Source: Kuschelorhynchus macadamiae (lineage: Eukaryota > Arthropoda > Insecta > Coleoptera > Curculionidae). Taken from it: DNA of 64,000 nucleotides. Below, one piece after another: positions 57,320-64,000 of the stretch. Position 1 is the first letter of the stretch, and the number at the start of each line of letters is the position of its first letter. Below the pieces are notes generated by a model, which saw only the letters and a program-made list of their open reading frames with translations, had not been told where the DNA came from and did no database searches. The position numbers were made by a program, and so were the translations under genes. Location of the stretch: positions 1,823,001 to 1,887,000 of the forward strand of contig JAUTXW010000598.1 in NCBI GenBank assembly GCA_030620095.1. The letters run 5' to 3'.

Positions 57320-57822
57320 TTTAAGTTGTTGTTTATAAAACGTTATTAATTTAAGTTCTTGTTTATAAAATTTAAATTAAAAGTTTCATTATTGCTTAAA
57401 ATCAATGTTGTCTCTAGATATGCAGTTTTTTTATGTTTTTATTTAGTAAAAACAGCACTTTATATATAGGGCTGCACTTTCTCTAAAAAAACCAAGATAA
57501 AACGATCATTTAAAAAAGAAAATGATTCTAAAGAAGCAGGCAACAAAATGACTCATAGACCATAGTGATATTTAAGCCAGGTCACTCTATAGAGCGTCTC
57601 AAATATTGGTGAAGAAACACAAGTTTGCGTTTGACCCTGTATATTATCCAGTATTATTCCGAAGTTTAAATTTATATCACAGAATCGTTGTGAAAAGGTA
57701 TCGAAATAAATTGCAAAAAAAAATTAACAGAATCTAAGCAATCATTCAAAAATTATTAAGGGTTGAAATTGATATAAATTTTAGGCTCGCCACTTTTTTT
57801 GTGGGCCAGTTTAGATTTTTAC

Positions 57823-58920
57823 AATACAATTTAACGTAATTGCCATTAGAGAAAAAATCTATAGGGATGTTAGAGATTTATTTCCGAATTTATTTGTTAT
57901 ACAAAAATACTTAAAAATATGAATTGAAGCCACCACTAGCCTCCAGTAATTCGGAGAACTTCAGTGGAGTGACAGGCGGCGCACTGGTGACTTTATTTTT
58001 ATTTCTCTTTCCGTCTTGGGTTGAAGGGTTTTGATTTGTTGTTATTTATTTTGTTATTAGTTAATTAGTATGGTTGACAATTCGGGTTTCGGTGCTGGTA
58101 GTCCGAGTGGTAGTTGTAGCTGTGATGAAATTAATTTTGTGGAACATTTGATTAGTAACAACTTTGGTGTATTGAACTTGCAGCAGAAAATAGACATTAG
58201 GACGACCATCACCAGTTTTAGAGTTATCGCAAACGTGTGCCAAATTCAAGGCGTTTAATAAAGACATTTACAATAAAAATTACTGAATATGTGAGTGTAA
58301 GAAAAGGAATTCATTTTTCTGTTTTCCATGCTTATTATATTATAACGCTAGCATGGACCAGAATTGGTGTCGCCTGGGAGTTACCGATTAACCGATAAAC
58401 CATTTGATTCGTATGAATGTGATGCGACGCATGGGTAAACGTCCAACGCATCAACTGCAGTCGCCTATCAATGTACAGGGTGATTTAAAATTAAACGTAA
58501 CGTTCAAAGGGGCATATTCTTGTCATAGAAAGAAAAGTTCGACTAAACATAAGTCCACAAATGCCGAAAAAAAGATTTTATTATTGAAAAGTAATGCCCT
58601 AATATTAGTTATCTAAATTTGGGTTGTAATATAGCTCAATAATCTCTAAATATTTTATTATTTACAAGTATTATTCCTGTGCTCATATATCCTTTAAATT
58701 TAGTTTCTTAACTTTTTTGAACATAGCAAAATATGTACCATTTTAAAATTAATTTTTAAATATTTTTATTTTTTTGGCACATATATTGTTTTAAATTTGA
58801 ATTTGAACAAAAAATATATTTTCTTTTATAGAGTCATTTCTAATTGTGAAGATTTTTTCCGTTGAGGTTGCCTTGATTAAATTCAACTTTCGCCGCATCT
58901 CCCTCCTTTAATCTCTATCA
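57823..58920. other. No recognised gene; short ORFs only
   Basis: Two + strand ORFs (58070-58258, starting MVDNSGFGAGSPSGSC; and 58404-58616) show no family. A TGTACAGGGTGATTTAAA at 58471 is a mariner-like end without partner. I see nothing else. Confidence 0.35.
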
Positions 58921-58929
58921 AAGATTTCA

Positions 58930-59805
58930 ATTTCAATTTCAATTTATTTATTTATCAGCAAGATCATAATATAAAATATGACATTTGACAAGTCAGGTTA
59001 AAAATTAACTTATAGTCGAATAATATAGGTAGCACGTAATAACACATACAACAAAGAGTAACAATGAATTAACAATCGAAAACAAACGAACATTTATGAA
59101 TTTTAAAAAGATTTTGGGTCTATAAATTGTTCAAATGAATAAAACGCTTTGTCAAAAAGATATTTTTTGAGGGATTGTCTAAAACCGTTTTCTGTTTCAA
59201 CTGTTTTTATTTCCTCGGGTAGCCTATGGAAGATCTTGACGCATGCATAGTATGGAGACTTCTCATAGAGCGCTGTGGAATGTCTAGGAATAATTAGGTC
59301 CATTCGGTATCTTGTTGAGTATGAGTGGTTTTCCATATTTTTCTTAAATTTGTTTTTGTTTTTAAAAACATACAATGCACATTTCAGTATGTAAATCGAT
59401 GTCAACGTTAGTAATTTGTGTTTTTTAAAAACATCTCTACATGTATCCATTCTCTTAAGACCAAAAATAAGTCTTAGCACTCGTTTTTGACATATAAATA
59501 TTCTGTTAGCATTCACTGCTTGACCCCAGAGTATAATGTTATAGGAAAGGTGCGGATACACTAGTGCATAATATGTTGTCATAAGGGTTGATTGTGGAAC
59601 TGTTTGACTCAGTTTCAAAGTTGCAAAAAAGGCCTTGTTTAGCTTAGAACATATATGATCTAATTGGGGCTCCCAACTAAATGTTGAATCCAGGTACGTT
59701 CCGAGAAGTTTGGCAAATGGTTTATCATTTCCTAACTGAATCCTTTGATTTGTTTTATGGAAATGCACTGTCACAGTCTTGTTTCGCAAAACTTGTAATA
59801 TTAAG
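58930..59805 (-). pseudogene. 5'-truncated LINE 3' fragment
   Basis: The open frame 59103-59789 (228 aa) reads PFAKLLGTYLDSTFSWEPQL, YYALVYPHLSYNIILWGQAV, ICQKRVLRLIFGLKRMDTCR and the tail FDKAFYSFEQFIDPKSF, the post-RT part of jockey/I-like ORF2. The 3' end has TAAATAAATAAATTGAAATT-type tail repeats near 58925-58965. The remaining frame is intact although the 5' part is missing. Confidence 0.78.
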
Positions 59806-59815
59806 GAGCCTGTGA

Positions 59816-59952
59816 TAACGTAGCCAGAAATTCAGTTCGGGGGGAGGGGAGGGGGGGTTCAAAATAATCCAATCTCAGGAAAATTAGTAAAAAGTATGCC
59901 TACGTCAACAAAGTCTGTTCCAGATCCCCAGGACCTCCCTGGCTACGTGCCT
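59816..59952. mobile_element. Short hAT-like inverted-repeat remnant
   Basis: ACGTAGCCAG on the left is mirrored by CTGGCTACGT on the right, with a G-run next to the left end. No target duplication confirmed. Confidence 0.45.
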
Positions 59953-60119
59953 GAAGGGGGAATAATAGCTCATTTGCCGAGTACAAGACGGAGATTTTTA
60001 CTCGAGGGCTTCTAAACTCTTAAAAAAGCTCTATGCTCTATAAGCCGTAAATTATGACCTGTTTTTGGTGTTACATTTATTTATTATTGGAATATGTACG
60101 AGCGTATCATTCGTATAGC

Positions 60120-62090
60120 CAGGGGCGTGCGGTGAAATTTAAAACAAAAGAAGCAATTTTTAGAAACTTACCTATTTGTAATGTAATTCGATTCTTCGAT
60201 CATTTTTTGCAAATTCGTCAATGACGTTATCATAAAAACGTCGATGCTCCGACATATTTTGGAGAAGTTTATTTTCAATGGACAACAGCGACGTATACGA
60301 AAGTCTCTCCTGCCCCGTTGAATTTCTCACGAAATTTTTTATACGTTTAAGTGGTGAAAAATTGCGTTCTACTGATGAACTTGTGGCAGGTATAGTCAAT
60401 ACTAATTCACACAATTTCGACACTTCGCTGTAGACATCTTCCAGCTCCTTTTCTTTTAAAGATTGCATTAGTTCCTTAGCGTTATTTTTTGCGCTAATGT
60501 CATCAGTTTCGTAAATCACTTCTAGTTCAGATCGCAGTAACACTCGGTCGAAGAACTGGCCATAATAAAGAAGAAGAGATTTAAACGCATCTTCTGGAAA
60601 AGTTTTTCCTTTAAGTGCATCAAAATTGCAGAGCTCGAGGAATTTAAAATCATTTAAATCGTTAAATCTATATTTTATTTGTTGCTGAATTTGATCGATT
60701 ATTTCATAAAAGAGGCGTCTGTATAATGTTTGAACATCTCCGACCTTGTCTGTTCGAAGACGCTTGGCTTGTGGCTCTATATTTAACGTCATCGTTTTCT
60801 GCCAAAATAGGTCAAAGTCATCTCTTTTTTGGCTTAACATGGACTTAAAATCATCCACCTTTTTTAGGCAAAAAGCAATATCATTTGTTTTAGTTTGTAA
60901 TATATTAAAAACATTGTCCGAAAATGGAAATATTTCTGAAAATATGTTCAACAAATAATTAAAATTAAAATCTCGTTTCAAACAGTCCAAAAACTCCCTC
61001 GAACTATTTATTGCTTCTGAGTCCCACGTTTCATTATTTTCTATTATATTCTCAAATAGTTCAATCAGTGATTCACGATTTTCAGATACTGTCACAAGTC
61101 TTCCATTATAGTTCCACCTAGTAGAAACTACTTTGGGCAATCGTTTGTGGATAATGGAGTCCAAAGCTTGTGTACGTTTTGTTGACTTGAAAAAAAAAGC
61201 AGCCATGCCACTTAAAGTATCGAAAAATACTTTAAACTCTTTAATGTGATTGATGGACTGGGATAAAACTAAATTTAATTTATGAGCAAAACAATGGACA
61301 AACACAGCACTTGGGAAAGTTTCTCGAACTTTAGCTTGCAGACCCCCTAATTGTCCTGCCATCACTGCAGCTCCATCATAGCTTTGAGCAACTAATTTTT
61401 TCCCTCGATTAATTTCTTTAGTAACGTTACAAACTACGGTTATAATGCATCTGCTGTACGATTTTCGGACACATTCTGAAAACCTAAAAATCGCTCTTGA
61501 ATACTTCCGTCTGTTTTAATGTAGCTTATTACTATAGATTATTGGCTAAAATTAGTGATATAAGTTGTTTCGTCCAGAACAATAGCAATGAACCGCGCCT
61601 CACCAATCTCCTGCTTAATTCTTTTTAGAATAATGGTTGCAACAGCGGAAATTAAATCATTCTGGATTCGATTCGCAGTTCCGCGAAAAATGCTAGGCTG
61701 CTCTAAATGATTTTTTAAGCAATCTTCATATTTAGCCATTAAACTTCAAAGCCGTTCACAGAAAGAACCTACTGCAACGATAGCTTCCGCCCTTAAAACA
61801 CGCGACTAAAATGCAAAAATTGCAAACAGCCGGTGGAAGGTTCAATAACCTCTGGCTCGATTCACAGGAAATCAAACATACAGGACTTGGCTGCAGAGAA
61901 GCTAGCGGCCCACATAGGTTCTATTCGATTTCTGTTTTTCGCATTTATTATGGGTCTGATAATTAAGATAATATTTTAGGATTTTTAATATAAACTAAAT
62001 TAATGGTTTCCTATTTCAAAAATTACATTTTAGAAGATGTTTTGTAATTTTTTTTGGGGAAGCACTGCTTCCATGGACTGCACGCCCCTG
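60120..62090 (-). mobile_element. ZMYM1-like hAT (1971 bp) with perfect 8-bp TSD
   Basis: CAGGGGCGTGCGGTGAA at 60120 and CTGCACGCCCCTG ending at 62090, flanked on both sides by CGTATAGC (60112-60119 and 62091-62098). It inserted into the LINE fragment 62099-62745. The zinc-finger part is deleted; the fuller relative is at 58-1955. Confidence 0.92.
60172..61739 (-). pseudogene. ZMYM1-like hAT transposase lacking its zinc finger
   Basis: The N-terminus MAKYEDCLKNHLEQPSIFRG and IAIVLDETTYITNFSQ at 61539-61739 is followed by a frame-broken ERFLGF-type stretch. A long open frame (60172-61365, 397 aa) then runs from MMAGQLGGLQAKVRETFPSA through VFVHCFAHKLNLVLSQSINH and KVVSTRWNYN to the dimerization segment LVLTIPATSSSVERNFSPLK. 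hAT transposases need the finger for end binding, so this copy would not act alone; its C-terminal half is well preserved. Confidence 0.8.
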
Positions 62091-62098
62091 CGTATAGC

Positions 62099-62745
62099 TC
62101 CATTCCAGTAAAGGTACACAATTGGGAAAAGCTTTTAAGGCATCTTGTAAATTATGTACGTCTTCTATAGAAGTTATTTTTGAAAAGATTTTGAGGTCAT
62201 AAAAGAACTGTGGAACTGCAGAAGGTACATCGATTTTATTGAAAAACTGCTTGACACTCGGCCTACAAATTCCCGGCTCACCAGGTAAGTACAAAGTAAG
62301 CTCAGGAGAGGGCCACAGATATCCACATCTGCAAGCCTCTGCAAAAGAATGCAACAGGGATGTCTGTATCAATTGAATCCATTCTCCAAGGCTTCCGACA
62401 AGAAAATGTGTGAGTTAATAAATGGGTTTCGGCTAAACTTCCTCCTGCTGAAGTCATACTACTGTCATTATTTTTATAAATATAAAACAGACTGACTATA
62501 TTGTCAAACATTTTAGGAATTGCATTTAATAATGAGATTGGTCGATAGCTGGAAATTTCATAAATATGGGTAACACAGCTTTCCTTCCTGAAGTCAGGGA
62601 AAATGCCACTTTGCAGGAAAATATTGAATACAACATGGAGAGGTCTTGACAAAATAAAATTACAAGATTTTAAGAAATGTATCTAGCGGCCTTAGCAGGA
62701 TCAAGACTAAGGAGATTTACATACATTTCAGACACTGAGATCTCT
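62099..62745 (-). pseudogene. LINE RT fragment, split by the 60120-62090 hAT
   Basis: On the - strand VSEMYVNLLSLDPAKAA, then LSRPLHVVFNIFLQSGIFPD, SSYRPISLLNAIPKMFDNIV and, in another frame, DLKIFSKITSIEDVHNLQDA, corresponding to RT blocks and the region next to the catalytic FADDLK box. The sequence resumes beyond the hAT at 60119 for a short, decayed stretch. Confidence 0.7.
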
Positions 62746-62829
62746 AGACTGTTCACAGTTATATTGCTATTACAATATTCTATTGTTTATGTGTGTATTA
62801 TGAATTAAAATGTCTGTTTGAAGTTAGAC

Positions 62830-63480
62830 AATGTAGAATCAGTGTAAACTCGTTCTGCCGGACTTTATTATTTTGGTCTATCTCCATTCGTTTTCAAGTG
62901 TAAGTTCTACCCTTAAACCTCTCCTGAAAGACAGTTCCATAAAGATTCTTCCTGCAGTTATGGGTTCCGAAACATATGAGCAAAAGATCGACGAAGTCTT
63001 GACTAAAGGAAACTGCAAAATACTACCGAAGGATCCCACAAGCGCAATTGAAAGCAAGGTATACAGAACACTGAAGAAATATAGTACCTACATCCCAGAT
63101 AGGATACGCAGCTAGTTATGGTTTGCCAAATACTAGCACCAAGGACTCTCCAAGAAGTGCTTTAATCAAATTTTTGTTAGAAGTCATTCAACCTTTATAA
63201 GGTAAGTTAAAATTCGAATCATTTTGTTAATATTCTTAAGGACTCATTAGGATAAGCCTTGCGTCGATATTCCAAACATATGGAAGCTGCTTCTAACTCA
63301 AACTGACCTCCTAATACTTGATGGTTTAGATAACCAGGTGGCGGAGACTTCCTCGCACACGACTAGTATATAAGCACGTAGCTTTTAGTTTACACGTGAT
63401 AACGATTGAAGATGCTCACTCTTCGAAACGTTGTGAAACCAAAATAATAGAGACAATGCAAGTCCGACAGAACGAGTTTA
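62830..63480 (+). pseudogene. Penelope-like element fragment with promoter-like terminal region
   Basis: The ORF 62873-63115 contains VMGSETYEQKIDEVLTKGNC and LPKDPTSAIESKVYRTLKKY, typical of the region just N-terminal to Penelope-like RT. Farther on (63366-63440) is TATATAAG, then TTGAAGATGCTC...GAAACG, a decayed hammerhead-like signature. ACCAAAATAATA and TCCGACAGAACGAGTT near 63436-63478 are mirrored at about 62845-62878, so the fragment is bounded by inverted copies of one sequence. Confidence 0.65.
63367..63374 (+). promoter_or_regulatory. TATA-like box in the Penelope-like fragment
   Basis: TATATAAG about 35 bp upstream of the hammerhead-like block, in the position where the terminal repeat of these elements usually has its promoter. 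Confidence 0.35.
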
Positions 63481-63763
63481 GTAAATTAAAATATTAGCAT
63501 ATTTATGCCCCATGCACAAATATTTGGAATCATGTACTCTCCAAATTTGTAACACACTCCTAAGCAATATTTTACAGTTAAAGAATTGTTGGTCAAAAGT
63601 CTAAACAGTTTTTTCATCTGCATTACACAAGGAGATTGCATATTCATGAATTATTTAGATTTAATGCCCCGAAATCCAAGTCGCTATGGTCTGCACGCAA
63701 TCCTTTGTTAGAATAACAACACGATAAGCTAATAAATCGTTTTTTACCTGGACATTTATTTAC

Positions 63764-63960
63764 CTTAGAGTACGGGATATATTAGCAACAATATCGCAAT
63801 CATTGATGAACAAATCCAGCGCCTGGCAGAGTTGTGAGGTCGTCCCGCAGAATATAAAACTGTCGTAAATGTTTTCCTCAGAAACCAGGTTTCTCAGAGC
63901 TCCGGTTAATTGGAAAAGCACGTGATTGGTTTGCTTCGGTACAGGAGTTTTATCTGTTTT
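63764..63960 (-). CDS. ARMC2: ARMC2-like, most 5' exon in window (197 nt)
   Basis: The acceptor is TTCTAG before position 63960 and the donor is AAG/GTAAAT after 63764. It reads in phase 0 without stops and leaves two bases (AG), completed to AGC (Ser) by the next exon. It encodes about 65 residues, beginning KTDKTPVPKQ and containing HVLFQLTGALRNLV and FINDCDIVANIS, a typical ARM helix pattern. Alternative frames contain stops or break phase with the next exon. Confidence 0.78.
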
Positions 63961-64000
63961 CTAGAAGTAAGAAATATTATCGAATTGTGAGTCAAATAAA

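Larger units (their letters stand above)
54446..57822. mobile_element. Palindromic region holding a Tc1-like element (54627-57639)
   Basis: Inner ends CAGGGTC at 54627 and GACCCTG at 57639 are each flanked by TA. About 160 bp inward of these points and about 180 bp outward are mirrored. Either this is one element with about 340-bp TIRs (GTAAAAATACACTGGCC ends), or a Tc1-like element landed in the central TA of a palindromic MITE, whose joined centre would read GGATAATATATTATCC. Confidence 0.7.
11442..63960 (-). other. ARMC2: ARMC2-like armadillo-repeat gene, 3' half (seven exons)
   Basis: I assembled this gene by hand. Seven - strand exons (197, 169, 138, 235, 147, 261, 230 nt) have GT donors and AG acceptors, each exon's end phase matches the next start phase, and the total of 1377 nt is exactly 459 codons including the stop. 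The joined product is a run of armadillo-type helical repeats, with landmarks TGALRNLV, TYTLGNIVAK, IIRVIANI, MRILGNLS and WLLGSLVCQVLWNY. From memory of the family this order fits the C-terminal half of ARMC2, a cytoplasmic protein needed for sperm axoneme assembly; no alignment was run. The N-terminal half must lie beyond 64000. Introns of 2.1 to 11.8 kb are filled with transposons. Another long ARM protein is the main alternative name; the gene model itself is firmer than the name. Confidence 0.78.

Noticed and set aside
63404..63432. TTGAAGATGCTC...GAAACG as an active hammerhead
   Set aside because: The core C is T and stem II does not pair; kept only as a decayed Penelope-type signature.

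Overview
The window is AT-rich, intron-rich, repeat-saturated eukaryotic DNA. The transposon families (DUF4817/DDE_3-type Tc1-mariner relatives, ZMYM1-like hATs, jockey/CR1-like LINEs, Penelope-like elements) and two arthropod-style host genes point to an insect, possibly a beetle. That placement is inference from family content, not a species identification.

Only two host genes can be supported. Gemin6 (SMN complex) is a short intronless gene on the + strand at 7647-8162. An ARMC2-like armadillo-repeat gene lies on the - strand and supplies seven exons: 63960-63764, 54295-54127, 48293-48156, 37733-37499, 25463-25317, 14026-13766 and 11671-11442. All have GT/AG borders, their phases fit, and they sum to 1377 nt (458 codons plus stop). 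The 5' half of this gene lies beyond 64000. The two genes converge tail to tail. Almost everything from 11.7 kb to 63.8 kb is intron of the ARMC2-like gene, and the introns are packed with nested transposons.

Layout. 14-4713: a hAT element holding a second hAT copy and a LINE 3' end. 5.5-10.9 kb: a dispersed repeat family with tRNA-like modules, around Gemin6. 11.9-13.7 kb: a dead LINE. 14.4-15.4 kb: a 1-kb non-autonomous hAT. 15.5-15.9 kb: Penelope-like fragment. 16.3-21.4 kb: ZMYM-like hAT holding a mariner-like element (M1) that itself holds a MITE. 22.0-25.1 kb: Penelope-like fragment, then a jockey-like LINE interrupted by an inverted dimer carrying two hammerhead ribozymes. 25.5-27.4 kb: dead mariner-like transposase with a 374-bp tandem duplication. 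27.7-32.4 and 37.9-43.3 kb: two copies of an IS630/Tc1-like element, each interrupted by a different long-TIR mariner-like element (M2, M3). 33.7-37.4 kb: hAT inside hAT. 43.9-45.5 kb: dead DUF7869-like gene. 45.8-47.9 and 49.1-52.2 kb: M4 and M5. 54.4-57.8 kb: palindromic Tc1 region with a nested LINE. 58.9-63.5 kb: LINE, hAT and Penelope-like fragments.

The most notable object is the insertion at 23648-24654. Two arms of a 414-bp-period repeat lie in opposite orientation, each with a complete-core type I hammerhead, flanked by a perfect 12-bp target duplication. It resembles the metazoan retrozymes and Penelope-associated hammerhead repeats, in an unusual inverted arrangement. No transposase or reverse transcriptase in the window is intact; I saw at least one frameshift, stop or deletion in each one I read through.
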